Source of the DNA: Typha latifolia
Lineage: Eukaryota; Streptophyta; Magnoliopsida; Poales; Typhaceae
Length of the DNA: 64,000 nucleotides
Assembly: GCA_019914945.1 (NCBI GenBank)
Contig: CM034102.1
Span: 2,717,501-2,781,500 of the forward strand
Direction: 5' to 3'
Below the pieces are notes generated by a model, which was not told where the DNA came from, did no database searches, and worked only from the letters and a program-made list of their open reading frames with translations. Made by a program: the position numbers and the translations under genes. Shown piece by piece: positions 25,465 through 38,598 of the stretch. How positions within the stretch are numbered: the first letter of the stretch is position 1; each line of letters begins with the position of its first letter.

Positions 25465-25791
25465 CTTAGGAAGCCTCTTCACCTTCCTCTTCTGCCCACG
25501 TAAATCTCCGAGGTTACAACTTTAGTTTCCTTTGGGAAGTAGAGAACGTGGGTTAAAAAACTTTAAAAATTAGGTGCGGCGAATAAAGATTTATTAATGC
25601 CTCGGATTACGTTTAAGATCCTATGTCGTTGTGGGACTATTGACCGCTGTAACACAAGAACATGGGAATAAAAGACGGACTACTTCTACTACCCCTGGAA
25701 AAGAGAGAAAAAGAGAACAAGATAAGAGTGAGACACTGAGACAGAGAGATAGATCGCGACCTTCTTGCTCTCCTCCTTAGGGAACCGACAC

Positions 25792-25793
<2 letters not shown>

Positions 25794-25831
<38 letters not shown>

Positions 25832-25845
25832 CTCGCTCTCGCTCT
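25794..25845 (+). repeat. (CT)n tract in the GT92 promoter or leader
   Basis: A CT run to about 25828, then CT interrupted by CGCTCT units. It is about 150 bp upstream of the start codon and complementary in kind to the GA tract at 25933-25970, so a transcript starting before it could fold the two together. Confidence 0.85.
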
Positions 25846-25932
25846 AGGAGTACTGCTTGTGGGTGTTGAAGAGATGTGGCTGGTGCAGGGGAGAAGTGGT
25901 TTCGGATCTGCTTCTCTATTTCAGTGAGAAGT

Positions 25933-25986
25933 GAGAGAAAGAGAGAGAGAGACAGAGAGAGAGAGAGAAGAAGAAGAAGAAGAAGC
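25933..25986 (+). repeat. (GA)n/(GAA)n tract in the GT92 leader
   Basis: Imperfect GA repeat followed by an (AAG)n run that ends just before the start codon at 25988. It contains no ATG. Confidence 0.85.
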
Positions 25987-25987
25987 C

Positions 25988-28366
25988 ATGAAGGAGAGGC
26001 GAAGGATAGGAATCCGAGGAGCCCGAAAATCTTCGGGCTCCACCTTCTCTTGTGCGCTTCTCTTTGCGTTCCTCTGTTGTGCTCTCTTCGCCGCCATTGT
26101 TTTCTCCACTTTCCAGATTTTTGGAGGTAAATTTGAGTTCTTTTTTTAAATGTTAAGATTCATAAGTTTACTTGACTGTAGATGAAAAAGATTGGATTTT
26201 GGTTTGTGGGTCTTCTCCATGTTTGAGTGAATTTGAGTTTCATCGTCCCGAGATTAGTTTTTGGGTTTGAGGTGCGATAATTTTGGACAGTAAGAACGAC
26301 AAGGTTAGATTTTGGCCTTAAATTTTCATGTCTTGATTAATGTTATCTCGATTTTTACAAGATAACAAGCAGCGATCAAAAGGTTTTAGTTTTAATACTA
26401 CAGCCTATAAGGATAGGATGCTTGGAATCCAAGGAAAAGCACAAAGGAAAGAACCTGGAAGTAACCTACCTGGTTTTCCGGAATTGAAGTGAATTCAGAC
26501 TTTATTCATCTCAGTACAATGAGTAATTTCCTTCTCTTTTTGATAAATTCGGTACAATAAAAATCTGCAAGGAGATAATTGCGAAAAAAAAAAGAGAGCT
26601 TGATTTTTTCTGGATTTCAAATAAATTTAAACATTACTTGTTTTTCATTAATTACATCTGAGAATTTTAAGTAACAAAAGTTGGAATTCGGTTTCTCTGA
26701 TGTTGAAGTCATTTTTATTGATCTTCTTGTTCTTTTTTGTGTTCCATTTTTTTTTTTTTTGAATTTATGGTAAATCTTAATTCTCTTCTGTCATATTTTA
26801 TCTGAACTCCATTGTCACTGCTGAACTATAACAGTATCATCCCGACCGGTCCTAATTCCGGCATGGCCATTGCCGACGATGAGCGCCATCTCCACCGAGC
26901 TCCCCACCTCCCGCCGCGAGCCAGCCGCCGTCTCCCCTCCCCTTGAAATCCAGCAAGCCATCTCCTTTCCCGACCAAGTCCTCCTCATTCTCAAGCACCC
27001 TTCCTCTCATCCCAACTCAGACCTCCTCTGCCTCTACTTCCCTTCTTCCTCCTCCTCCTCTTCGAAGCTCCGCCTTCGTCCCATCTCCCTCACCTCCTTC
27101 CTCATCCACTGCCCCATCGCTCCCCCCGGTTTCTCCGTCTCCGTCTCCCCCTCCCCCTCCCTCGAGCTCCCCGTCGTCCGCCCCTACCAATGGGACCACC
27201 TCGCCTACGCCGCCGTCCTCGACCTCCGCGACGACTCCACCATCGTCTTCGCCAAGGGCTTCAACCTCCGCCCCGCGCGGTTCTCCGAACCCTCGCGGTA
27301 CGAGTGCGTCTTCGGGTGGGACTTCTCCAAGCCCAAGTACCTCATTACCACCCCGGCCCTCTCCGTCGCCCAAGAGATCGTCCGGTGCCGGACCCCACTC
27401 AGCGTCATCCTCCGCCACCGCCTCCCGAACCCCTCCAAGGCGCCGCCTTTAGTCTCCGTCAAGTCCAAGGGCCGCGGCGCAGTCACTCTCCCGTCCGTCG
27501 CTCGCCCGGAGATCCTCTCCCGGCTCGGAACTCCCCGGAGGAAGGAGCACTCCATGTGCGTCTGCACGATGCTCCGCAACCAAGCCCGGTTCCTCCGCGA
27601 GTGGATCGTCTACCACTCTCGGATCGGCGTCGAGAGGTGGTTCATCTACGACAACAACAGCGACGACGGCATCGAGCAGGCGTTCGCCGCCATGGGCGGC
27701 GCGTCCAAGTACAACGTCAGCCGCCACTCGTGGCCGTGGCTCAAGACCCAGGAGGCCGGCTTCGCGCACTGCGCGCTCCGCGCCCGAGACCACTGCGAGT
27801 GGGTCGGGTTCATCGACGTGGACGAGTTCTTATACTTCCCGACCGAAGTGACCCTGAAGGACGTGCTCCGCAACTACACGACCAAGCCATGGGTAGGCGA
27901 GCTCAGGACCGCCTGCCATAGCTTCGGTCCTTCCGGGAGGAAGAAACTCCCCTCGGAAGGCGTGACGGCCGGCTACACGTGTCGTATGAACGCGCCAGAG
28001 CGCCACAAATCGATCGTGCGGCCGGAGGCCCTGAATCCTTCGTTGATCAACGTTGTGCATCACTTCCACTTGAAAGACGGAGTGAGGTACGTGAACATGG
28101 CCCAAGGAGTTATGGTGATCAACCACTATAAGTATCAAGTATGGGAGGTGTTCAAGGACAAGTTCTACCGGCGGGTGGCGACCTACGTAGCCGACTGGCA
28201 GGACGAGGAGAACGTCGGTTCCAAGGACCGGGCACCGGGATTAGGGACGAAGGCCGTCGAGCCGCCGGATTGGCCCCGCCGGTTCTGCGAGGTGAATGAC
28301 ACAGGGCTCCGGGATTGGGTGCTAAAGATCTTTCCTGATCCTCAAACCGGCAAACTTCCATGGTAA
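25988..28366 (+). CDS. Glycosyltransferase family 92 protein
   Basis: Type II Golgi glycosyltransferase of family GT92 (formerly DUF23). The family includes plant beta-1,4-galactan synthases (GALS), but this protein resembles the separate At1g27200-like group, whose activity is not established. Exons 25988-26126 and 26835-28366 give 556 residues. A basic cytosolic end (MKERRRIGIRGARKSS) precedes a membrane anchor at about 18-44. The catalytic domain runs from about 284 (MCVCTMLRNQARFLREWIVYH) through ERWFIYDNNSDDGI to the metal-binding DVD at 374-376 (GFIDVDEFLYF) and VVHHFHLKDG. The C-terminus holds KFYRRVATYVADWQ. Exon 2 is extremely GC-rich, giving long phantom frames on both strands. No damage seen. 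Confidence 0.92.
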
Positions 28367-31300
28367 TTGGAGCAAAGTGCAATTGGTTCTTTTTACATAA
28401 GAAGACGTAGAACGATTAAAGAGAGAGAAGTATAAAGGAATTTGTCTTTGCTGCTATAGTTGTGGTACTCTGTTATACTAGTAGTGTAATTATAGATGAA
28501 AGGCAGGCAGATCATTCTTTTGTAGATATAGACATCATATAGTTCCTTTAAATTGTGTTGAAGATTTGAAGGTAATGAATCGAATTTGGGAACTGGGGCT
28601 TATTATTCTCTCTGTTTCTTGTGACGACAACTCCTCCGCTCCTCCTCGTTCTAATTTTTCATCAAAAACTAATGGTGAAATCATTAGGAATAATGTGATT
28701 TATTAGATCTTACCATTCTTAAATCAAACTATATTTTTCTAGAGCTAATTAAGTCTTTTCATATCCCTTTAGCTAATGATTGCAATACGGTATAAAGTAC
28801 ATAAGAGTGAGGGTAATTTACCCTCAATTTGTTTGTCACTAAATAAAATCCCCAATTATGGCAGAGGTAATGAAAATAATTAGGTCTTGGAATTATTATA
28901 CTTTTGTCACCATCTTCTTCTTTTCATTGAGTTTTTCTTCATGGAACAGAATGTTTTACCTACCACAGAAGAAATTGACGCTCACTAACGTGGTATTATT
29001 CAATAATAGACCCTCTTCTTCTTCTTCTTTTCATTTTCTACAGTTTTGTTGGGTAACCGTCAATTGAGTTGAAGATAGGGATGTTATACCTTCCTTGATG
29101 TGGTCCTTGAAGTATCTTGAGCTTTCCAGGAAAATGGCATTAAAATTACCACCCTATCATTCTAACATCAAAGTTAAAAGATATATATATATATATATAC
29201 CTTCTATAAAACTAATCTTATCATTCTTTTAGCTTTCACTTTTTGCCTTTACCTTTAGCTGAATTTAATCGTTGTGTGATTAGAACACCCAGTAGAATCC
29301 ATGATGGCCACCTTGTCTTGTTGGGTTCTATTATTACTTCACCATCACTGTTATCTTGCTGCATAATCTTATCAAAATTTGACATCATACTGTTCATAAC
29401 CTACGAGCCTTCTTGACTGGCAAATCTTTATCCAAATGTCCTTCACAGCGTGGCCTTGTCTCTCTTTAAGGCTCCCATTAACTTTCTTTTGTACTATTCT
29501 TTTAAGGGAAAAAAAAAGACTTTCTTTTGGACTATTAAAGGGAGGTTTATCTAGGCTAATTATTCACAAAGATTTAGTCAAGGGGAGGACTAAGATAATC
29601 ACATGGACCTGCCTAATTCTTTTAATTTGCTATGGTTAACATTAAATAGAATAGATGGGTAGTTTTTTCTTTTCTTTGAATTTTTTGAAGGTTGGAAGTC
29701 TCATGATTAACTGGCAAACATAAGAGTGTTGTCTGGAATCAAAGTTGTCTCTAAATTTTTTTCTCCAATTTGATCCTAGAAAGGAGCTGTGAGCTGGTCT
29801 CTTTGTTTGCAGCTGTCTGCTTGACTAAGCAATGTGAAACCTAGAATTTTTTTTTTTTATATTCTAATTATTGTGACCTCTTTACAAGCCACAATATAAG
29901 GAAGTGTGGGCCATCACTGCCAAGTGGCAAGCCATGTGGACAATTGCATATTTGACCCGGAATTTGTTGACAACCAAGAGGAGTGATTTCTGAAATCTTA
30001 ACTCTGCCATTGTTTAAACTTGGTCATCTTCCCATAATTGTGAGAAAAAAAAATATTGCACCATGTTGGCTGTCAAGCCAATAGCTATATAAGTCCATCA
30101 TCATCAGCATCTCCCTGTCTCATTAATATCTGGTCCAGAGAACATAACTCAAAACAAAGAGAAGGCTCACAATTAATTGATAGATTTCTACAACCAGAAG
30201 TCAACCAGACAAAGCAAAAGCCTAACATAGAAGAATTTGCTGCAAAATCTGTTAGTGAGGATCTGTCTTCTTGGTTGCAGTTAAGAATCATGCAACAGAG
30301 GAGCAATCACTGCATAAAATTCTATAAATTTCTATAATCTAGATGAGAAATGACATTTCAGAAAACAAGTTGGAGACATCTAAATGGTAACCAAACTATG
30401 CCTAGACTATCACACAATAAGAAGGATTTTGTGACAATTCCAGTTTCAAGATAATCTGCAACTTCATTTCTCTATCATACTCATTGAATTGTTTCTTGAA
30501 AGAAAAAGGTAGAATGGCAAGTAGAGAAATACTTGTACAACATACAAGTAAATACTAATATTCATCATTTCCTATAGGTTTACAATCAGATATCAGATAG
30601 CAGCTCAAAAGATGTGTTTGATGTTGCCTGATAGGTTGTAATAAACATTTCAGCTGAATGGCATTATAAAGTATCTGCAACAAGTAAACAAAGAAAAACT
30701 CAGTGATATATCATACAGGCATTGCCAAATCAACTGACACACTTTAGTTGTTATCCTGCTGATCCTCGCTATTACAGAAAAAGGTTGACTAACATTTAAC
30801 TCCTCAGGAATCTTAATGGAGGAATATTTCCAATACGATTTCCAACAATCACTGAAAGTACTAAAAGCAATGTAGCGCCACATTTTGATGAGAAAAATCT
30901 GGGAAGGATCCTTGAACTTTTAGACAGGGTCATAACTCGACTGATTTCCAATTCCTCAAACTTAGCTTTACGACATATTATTTGCATTCCAGGCCACTCC
31001 CATGACATTCTACATTCTCTATCATTGAATGATTTATCCCTGACAAAGGTGGCAACAGAACATATGAGAGAATATGATATTCAAAAATCAATTCCCTTCA
31101 CTTGAGAAAAAAATGAGAAAAGGTAAAAAGAAAGGAGATAGATCACTTGTCTATATTTATACAGCAGCTAATGACCTCCTACTTTCTACATACTAAAGTG
31201 AACGACCAAAAGAAAAATGAAAATTGACATTCCAAACAAAGATCCCCTTGTCTTCACTGGGGAAACTTATTTCCATTTCAAAAAGACAATCTTGGCAATA

Positions 31301-32773
31301 ACGTAATTCACCACTATTCTGGGCCCCTGCACTCTGACATTCAATACAAAGATCCAAAAAACATGCCAGATTGCAGCCCACAGATATCAGATATGGTAAA
31401 GATTAAGTCCTGAAAATGCTAGTGGATCCCCAAGTCCGTAGAATCAAAGCACAAAGGCAATCAACGTGCTCAGAAAATACTCAGATATAACATTCCAAGC
31501 AAATAACTCTCAAATTAAGCTTATAGCCCCCACAAAGGGGAATTATAATGATCCTTTGCATCTAGCTCTATGTGCTTCAAAATTAAATGGAGAGAAGAGA
31601 AGGGGGATTTTCATTTCATTCTTAATTTCTAATTCAGGGGTGTTGTTTGATGACTTATCCTCTTTCTCCTTCATCTAGGCTCCACACCTGGTTAAACTTT
31701 TGGTGCCTTCTTCGAAATTGAATAAGACCAATGGCATGAAAATCTCTCCACATTTCATGGAAAGAACCTTGCATGCTTGCTTTTTCCCCTGGCCTGATTA
31801 GAATATAATTCAAAGGTTTGACCTCACACTGACATTTGACAAAACAAGCTACTTGATTCTCTCATAAAACACCTTTGGATATTTCAGTTCTCTTCTAATC
31901 AGAACCATGTTATCGACCAAGGATGAAACAAAAAGGAAAAAGATCTAAAAGTGATTAGTACCAAAAAATCTGATTGAGGGGGAAAATATGAAAGATTGAA
32001 TAAGGGAAATAAAGATAGCATAGGATAAGAATAAGAGAAAAGGAAGATGTAATCAAAAGGAATGATAAGGAGGTGAAAATTCATCATGAACTTCACAATC
32101 ACAGTCCAAAATTTTCATGATATGATGATACACATCAAATAGGATCCCTCTTTCAGTTAAATAACATCAATCTTGACCCTATTGATCTAAGAATTGTGTT
32201 TAAGTAAAAGCTAGAAGAAAAACAACAACATTATCATCTTGAGTATATCTAGATTTCTGTCAGAACAAGATCATGAACATTTTTGTTAAAAAAATGTCTG
32301 TCCTAAATGGTCGAAGCATCAAGTGCTAACCTCATGTATACAATTAATTGATAGCTCTTGTCTTTTCCAAACGCCTTGTACACACCTTAACCTACATCAA
32401 CCTTGCATCCAATAAATGTATGCCTTCATCTAAAGCAAAATCTCTTGATGAGAAATAACTGACACCATCAAATAAATTGTTAAATGAGGCCATATGACTG
32501 TGTACATGGAACTTTTATGAGATAACCCATATTTCTGGGAGACATATATATAGGTACCAAAGAGCAATTATGGAATAGAAGTAACAAGGTAATAATGATT
32601 CTTTAATCAGTATAAATTGGGACTGGAAGCAAAACATCACATAGTTGGAGCAGAAAACATATGTCTTTTTGAAATACAAAATACAGAAACAAGAAAATTA
32701 TGATCAGGCCCACCAGTGATATAAAAGCTGCTCCCAAGTCCCAACAAACAGGAAGGAAGTATGATCTCTAGAT
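28367..32773. other. AT-rich spacer between convergent GT92 and RPS21
   Basis: About 4.4 kb without a supported gene. It has a short (TA)n run near 29179-29199. Frames on the minus strand around 30.8-31.4 kb are open for 60-70 codons but show no recognisable domain. No tRNA or other RNA gene was seen. Confidence 0.4.
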
Positions 32774-33777
32774 TCAATAAGGAAGTTCTCCTTCTGGAAG
32801 TTCCCAATTGTCTTCTTCCTCTTCATCTTTCTTGTTGTCTGATTCGTCTTGCTTGTCTTTAGGCAAAGCTTTTGGCGTATACCGTCTATCAAGTGAGAAG
32901 AGAGACAAATAGATGAAGCAATCAGCATGAAAACAAGCCATACTTCAAAATCTTAATAAATAAATAAAAAATCTGCAAGGTATTTCAAGATTCTAGTCCC
33001 CAACTAATTCTTGTTACTTATTCATGATCCACAAGAAGGGGAGAATATAGCATCAACTGGACCCTCTTTGCATCATCACCACCACATATATTCATATATA
33101 ATTACATGATCCATCAGATTTTCATTGCCCAGTACAAAAGATAAGTACAAGAACAAACCCAATTAACAAAGTAATGCAAGCCTAAATAATTTTGAAAATC
33201 CACTAGAATGGGCAGAATACTGCAACTACTAAATACTAGGAAAAGAAGAATTTTGAAAGCCTACTAACCTTTCCTTGCATCATGAGTAATTGACATGCTG
33301 TAGCTTTCTAACCCATCAATATCTATAATGACGAAATAATGCAAGAAAAGATGCAGACCTCCTTCGATTTCTCCGGGCGGCCTCCCGGGTTTTGCGCTTC
33401 TTCTTCTCCTGCATGTTCTCAAAGAACCTCCTCCTCCTGCACTCCTGTATGACTCCAGCCCTCATCACCTCCCTCCTAAACCTCCTCAGCAGCACCTCCT
33501 CGGGCTCGTCCTCCCCGACCACCACCTGAACGTTGTAGCAACCCGACTTGGCGAAGAGCACGTTAGCCCAGGCCAAAGAAGGGCAGCAACTCCGCAAGGT
33601 CGCATCTTTCTCCGTGAAAATCTGGAGCCTGGGATTCTTAACGGAGATCGGGAGAAACCCATCTGCTCTATCCGTCGGTAATCGCCATGGGAGAGGGGAG
33701 AAGTGCGATGGCCTCGTCGTCGTCGGGAGAGGGAGAGATGGTAGCGAGCAGAGGAAAGCAGAGAGAGAAGCCGGCAT
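32774..33777 (-). CDS. RPS21: Plastid 30S ribosomal protein bS21c
   Basis: Small-subunit protein bS21 of the chloroplast ribosome; the Arabidopsis homolog At3g27160 is also known as GHS1 (glucose hypersensitive 1). Exon 1 is 33777-33359, exon 2 is 32885-32774, total 176 residues. The first 75 or so residues are a serine/proline/arginine-rich transit peptide starting MPASLSAFLCSLPSLPL. The bS21 domain follows at about 81-140: YNVQVVVGEDEPEEVLLRRF, REVMRAGVIQECRRRRFFE and a very basic helix (KKKRKTREAARRNRRR). Exon 2 encodes the plant-specific acidic tail ending DNWELPEGELPY. It is head-to-head with the response regulator gene. Confidence 0.92.
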
Positions 33778-34290
33778 CGTCGTTTCACGCCTTGACGACT
33801 ACCATTTTGAGGGGTTTTGTGTTGTTTTATTCCTTAAACCCTTTCTTGCTCTTCTCCAGTTACTGGAGACCTCCAGTGATAATCCAACGGCTGCTAGCTA
33901 ATTGCTCTTCACATGGTGATTTCTAATTCTATGAAGAGAAGTACAGGTACTAGAAACAGAGAGGCATTGCATGCCTTGAGAATTATGCTCCAATCTTTGA
34001 AATCTAATCCCTTCGACTTCATAACAAAAAAAAAAAAAAAAGAAGAACAAAACAGCAACAAAACCTATAAATTCTAGTATTACTTTTGGATTAACCAATG
34101 GCATGTTCTTTAGAGGTTATTCACTAATAAAATCTCGACACAGCTTATCTACACATTTATTCTGGCATAATTTATCCAGTCACTTCCAAACCCACTCCAA
34201 AAAGAGGTGAATCCCATGTGGAAGTGATCACATTCCATCTTTTACTTATTTTAAGAGGCAGCTCTGTAGCTTATTGGTTTAGCAGCATGA

Positions 34291-34374
34291 TCTCTTCTCC
34301 TTGATCCCTTTATCCCCCCATATTCTTAAGTTTTTCTCTTCTCCTTGATCCCTTTATCCCCCCATATTCTTAAT
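34291..34374 (+). repeat. Tandem duplication, period 44 bp
   Basis: TCTCTTCTCCTTGATCCCTT begins at 34291 and again at 34335; the second copy is slightly shorter. It lies in the intergenic region between RPS21 and the response regulator. Confidence 0.9.
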
Positions 34375-34965
34375 TTATTTCTTTCTCAGTCCTGTTCTTG
34401 AACCAGAGCCTTCTCTTTAATCAAAGCAGCAAGATAGTGGGCATTTCCTTTTTAGTCCCACAATCAAAAGGCAAGCACTGTTTGTTGAATCACTCAGAGC
34501 CACATTTGGCATAATCTAAGAACAAAAGCCTATAACAGTAAAAGGATCAAAACTTATCGGTTCGAATTCCTCTATAAACATTAGAGTTGATATTTAGTAA
34601 AAATTTTACGAAAGTGCTTTTATGTGTATAGTTTAGATTCGTTGATTCTAATCATATATAAAATTATGTGGAAAGAGATAAAGCTTTACGCGGAATACAT
34701 CATTCAATAGTGTATATTATGAAGGAATCCACTCAGAAATGGTTCTTTAGATGCTGATAAAAAAAAACATTATCACTCTAGTCTCCCACTTCTAATATAC
34801 TGAAAGAACCCAAACAAAAGAAAGAAAAAAAAGATTTCTTAGGGAGAAGAACGTGTCTGGATGTGAATGGCCTGAGTTCCTAAGATTTTGAAAACAAAAG
34901 GAAAAAAGAATCTCTTCTTCACAAAATTTATTGTTAGCTTTATAAAATTATTTTCCACGTGCAAT

Positions 34966-35023
<58 letters not shown>
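34966..35023 (+). repeat. (AT)n(GT)n compound microsatellite
   Basis: A short AT run followed by about 21 GT units, 150-200 bp upstream of the response-regulator start codon. It produces false frames of repeated Cys/Val on one strand and Thr/His on the other. Confidence 0.9.
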
Positions 35024-35026
<3 letters not shown>

Positions 35027-35180
35027 CATACAGTTATGAGGCGCCAATATGGGTTGCCAAAACTTAAACATTTTGAGCAACTTCCTTTTATAAACTCCAT
35101 TAAAGAAGCCCTCCTGCAAAGCCTAAAGAATCCTTGGTCCTTAGAGCTCTTCTTTTGGTAGGAGAAAGCCAAGGAAGGCA

Positions 35181-38100
35181 ATGGAGAAAGCCTCAGCTTC
35201 TTCTAGGGCCGACGCCTTTCCAGTTGGCCTTCGGGTTCTGGTCGTAGATGATGATCCCACCTGGGTAAAGATCTTGGAGAAGATGCTTCGCAAGTGTTCT
35301 TATGAAGGTAGTTTGATACGATCTTTGATGGGTTTGTGATCTTTTTTTATTTTTTATTTTTTGCCTTTCTGGTGAAATGGGTCTTTTAGGTTGACGTTAA
35401 AGGTCAGAGCTTTCTTTTGTAATAATCTCTATTTGGTGCTTCTTCGATTTTATTACAGTCCATTTAATTTGTACTTTTGCTACTAAGGGAGAAAAGGAGG
35501 CAGTTCTTAGGTTTTAGTATTTGGGCTAATAATTGCGTTAGAATGGATGGCAGAGTGCTATGATTAATTTGATAATATATCGAATTCCAGAAGCTCTGCT
35601 GAGCAGTTATTTGCCTCTTTTTATTACCCTAAGAATCATATGCTGCAAATAGAGAGTAGGAGAGATAACTCATCATAGATATGTTAGTGATGAATGTCAG
35701 AGACTTGATCTTCAGAACTCGAACCTTTCTAGTCCTAGTAGTTTCTTAAGATTATTTGTTATTAAGGATTTCTCAAGTTGATTCTGTAAAGCCTGGTATC
35801 TCCTGCATTATTATACTTTGTCGAGGTACCAGGTATGGTGGCAGATTTTTTTCTAGCAAAGGTGAATCTTTTGGTCATTATTAAACCTGCTTGAGAATGA
35901 ACTGTTGACGGTTTGAGAAATTTCTGCATAAAGATGCTTGACTGGCAAGTCGAAGTATTCTTCTCTTGCATCTGTTCACAAACAAAAGCATTAACAACTC
36001 CATCCATTAGAAGCTTCAGGACGCATGTGCATGGAATTTGCAGTTAGATTGGTAAAATTTTACTGAAATCTTTACATAATTATCATATACATTGTGCTCT
36101 CCTTATGATTTTTGGTGCAGCCAGGTTAGAATAATTCTTGTGTTATTCTCATAAAAAACATAGAGATTACTTTTATACATGTGAGATTTATGATCAATTG
36201 TTCTTGATAATTTATTATCTTTTTATCTACTTATATAGCTTGCAGAATCCTGTGTTCCTAGGAAATGCATCATCCCTATTTCGTCCCTGTTTCATTACAG
36301 TAACATTGCTGTTCTTGCCTCCTACAGTTACTACATGTGGTTTAGCTAGAGAAGCTCTGGATATCCTACGTAAAAGAAAGGACAAATATGACATTGTAAT
36401 TAGTGATGTCAATATGCCTGACATGAATGGTTTTAAGCTTCTCGAGCATGTAGGCCTTGAGATGGATCTACCTGTCATCAGTGAGTTTATCCATATCCAA
36501 ACATGAGCTTTCCGAAGAATTCAAAATATTTCTTTCCCATTTTCTATTGGTGTGATTAACTTATATACAAAGTTTTTTGTCCCATCTTTGCAGTGATGTC
36601 TATTGATGGTGAAACAGGTAGAGTCATGAAAGGTGTTCAGCATGGTGCTTGTGACTACCTCCTCAAGCCTGTGAGAATGAAAGAGTTAAGAAATATATGG
36701 CAGCATGTTTACAGGAAAAAGATGCATGTAGTTCAGGAGATCGAAGGCCGTGATATCAGTGAGGATCTTCTATGCAAAAGAAATGGATGTGACATTTTTG
36801 AGTACAGGAATGCATTAAGTGGTGAGGATGTAAACTCCACAAAGAAACGAAAAGATTCAGAGAACAAAGAATATTCTGATCAAGACTTTGGTGATCCTGC
36901 TACTGTTAAAAGAGCTAGAGTAGTTTGGTCTGTGGATCTTCATCAGAAGTTTGTGAATGCTGTTAATCAAATAGGATTTGACAGTAAGTATCAAGTTACT
37001 ACTCATTTTCTCTCAGAGTATGTGAGCAGTATGCTCTGTGACTTTGTGCATTATATTTTCTCTTGAATCAAAGATCTTTAAACTGAAATTTCTCTTCACC
37101 CCGACAACTTGCTTTCTTGGCTTTCATACAATGATGTTTGTATGTTCATCACTATCTGTCTGCTCTCGCAGAAGTTGGCCCAAAGAAAATACTCGACTTG
37201 ATGGATGTTCCTGGGTTAACAAGAGAAAATGTTGCCAGCCACCTTCAGGTGAGATATGAACTTGATACATTCCTAAATGCTAAGGTAGTCTTTTTTATCA
37301 AGCTGTGCGAGATCCTTTATACTTGATTTTAGATATGATAAGCCATTGTCTTTTTGTTTTTTTGTTTTTCGTTTTTTGTTTTTGTTTTTGTTTTTGTTTT
37401 TGTTTTTTTCCCTGAGTAGAGTAATGAGCCATTGTTATAGCTTCCATAGTTTGCAATTTTGGAGCTTGAGCTACTTTACATTTTAAGCAGAGACAAAAGA
37501 TCTTTGAAATATTGAAGAATCTTATGCATTGACTTATAGACTTAATAAGAAGTGGTTTGGATAGATCAATCATTATCTGGTTCCTTATGCTTGTTTAGTA
37601 GTGTTTCTGAAAGCATGTAACTTATGCAGAAATATCGGCTCTACCTGAGTAGACTGCAGAAGCAGAGAGACATAAAAAGCTTCAGTGATAACACACGCCC
37701 AGATTTTAGTTCTAAAGATTCTACAAGTAATGTTCACCTTTGTAGCCCACTTCAAGTACAACATACAAATTCAGGTTGTGAATTTCATGCTTCTACAAAT
37801 ATCCATACTCCAAGAATGGTACCAGATATCCAACTACAGAACTTCAAAAGCACAGCATTCTTGCAAGTGGATAATAAGAAAGCTCTCACACATGATGTTC
37901 CTGATTCTCAGATGTTCAGCAATACCACTCATTTTGGTGTAGAGCTTTCTTTAGAGGGTATGATGCATAATATTTACCACAAGTCATCTCAACCTGCCAA
38001 ACTGAAGCATGAGCCTCAGAATGGAGTTACTCCAGTGCTGCAATCTATGCAGTACCAGAAGCATAATCATGATAGCTCGCGATTGTTAGAGGACTATTCA

Positions 38101-38598
38101 TGTCTGCCAAAGGCTCACCAAGAATATCCAGTTTTTATAGACACTACTATGCACACCCTGCCATCTGTAAACCCAATCAGTTTTATGGAGAAAGATATCA
38201 CTGGTCCATCTGAAATCAAACCTGTCCTTACAAACTGCATTGGAGGTATCTCCCCGGAAACATGTGGAATTGACTCAATTTCCCTTCAAGTCGAGCACAG
38301 AATAGCAAGTTCCCAGGATATTGGAGCTACGTTTAATTTTGATGGACCTCAAAGCATAAGATATTGCTACTCCGATCAAACAGGCAATCAAGGTTTAATA
38401 CCTCCATCACGAGAATTGAGTCTTTTAAGTGGCAGAGAACTGATTTCCTTACCCTACGGCGAGAATCTCTGTTCTCTTCAAAGCATTGGTTGTTTTGAGA
38501 ATGTAGGTCTCAATAGCATGGATATTTTTCAGTGCAGTGATTCAACACGATTGACAGCAGTAGGAAGTAACTGGTATGATGGTTTGGAATTTGACTAA
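35181..38598 (+). CDS. Type-B response regulator (two-component, cytokinin signalling)
   Basis: Nuclear transcription factor activated by phosphorelay from histidine kinases through His-phosphotransfer proteins. Exons 35181-35307, 36328-36480, 36594-36983, 37172-37248 and 37630-38598 give 571 residues. The receiver domain (about 17-130) has the acidic pocket Asp23-25 (VVDDDP), the phospho-acceptor Asp69 ([12 protein letters not shown]) and the conserved Lys118 (LLKPVR). A nuclear basic patch (TKKRKDSE) and the GARP/Myb-like DNA-binding domain follow at about 200-262: [39 protein letters not shown]. The C-terminal half is a weakly conserved activation region. The five-exon layout with a split GARP domain is usual for plant type-B regulators. 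Confidence 0.94.
37350..37407 (+). repeat. (GTTTTT)n repeat in response-regulator intron 4
   Basis: Imperfect hexanucleotide T-rich repeat within the 381-bp intron before the last exon. Confidence 0.8.

Noticed and set aside
25876..26149. An N-terminal extension of Arg/Glu repeats in front of the GT92 protein
   Set aside because: It depends on a GTG start in the GA repeat; the first ATG in frame is at 25988 and gives a normal type II anchor.
26943..27921. Several long overlapping frames on both strands inside the GT92 exon 2
   Set aside because: They are shadows caused by very high GC content; only the GT92 frame has family motifs and a proper splice to exon 1.
30650..31381. Minus-strand frames of 60-77 codons between GT92 and RPS21
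   Set aside because: No motif, no plausible splice partners and normal AT-rich composition; chance frames are the simpler reading.
34555..34590. GGTTCGAATTCC resembling a tRNA T-loop or B box
   Set aside because: No acceptor stem, D-loop or anticodon arm can be drawn around it.
34948..35181. Frames with poly-Cys/Val and poly-Thr/His
   Set aside because: Translation of the (GT)n(AT)n microsatellite upstream of the response regulator.
36138..36506. A longer upstream reading of response-regulator exon 2
   Set aside because: It reads through the intron; the acceptor CTACAG before [11 protein letters not shown] joins the frame from exon 1 and matches the receiver-domain sequence.
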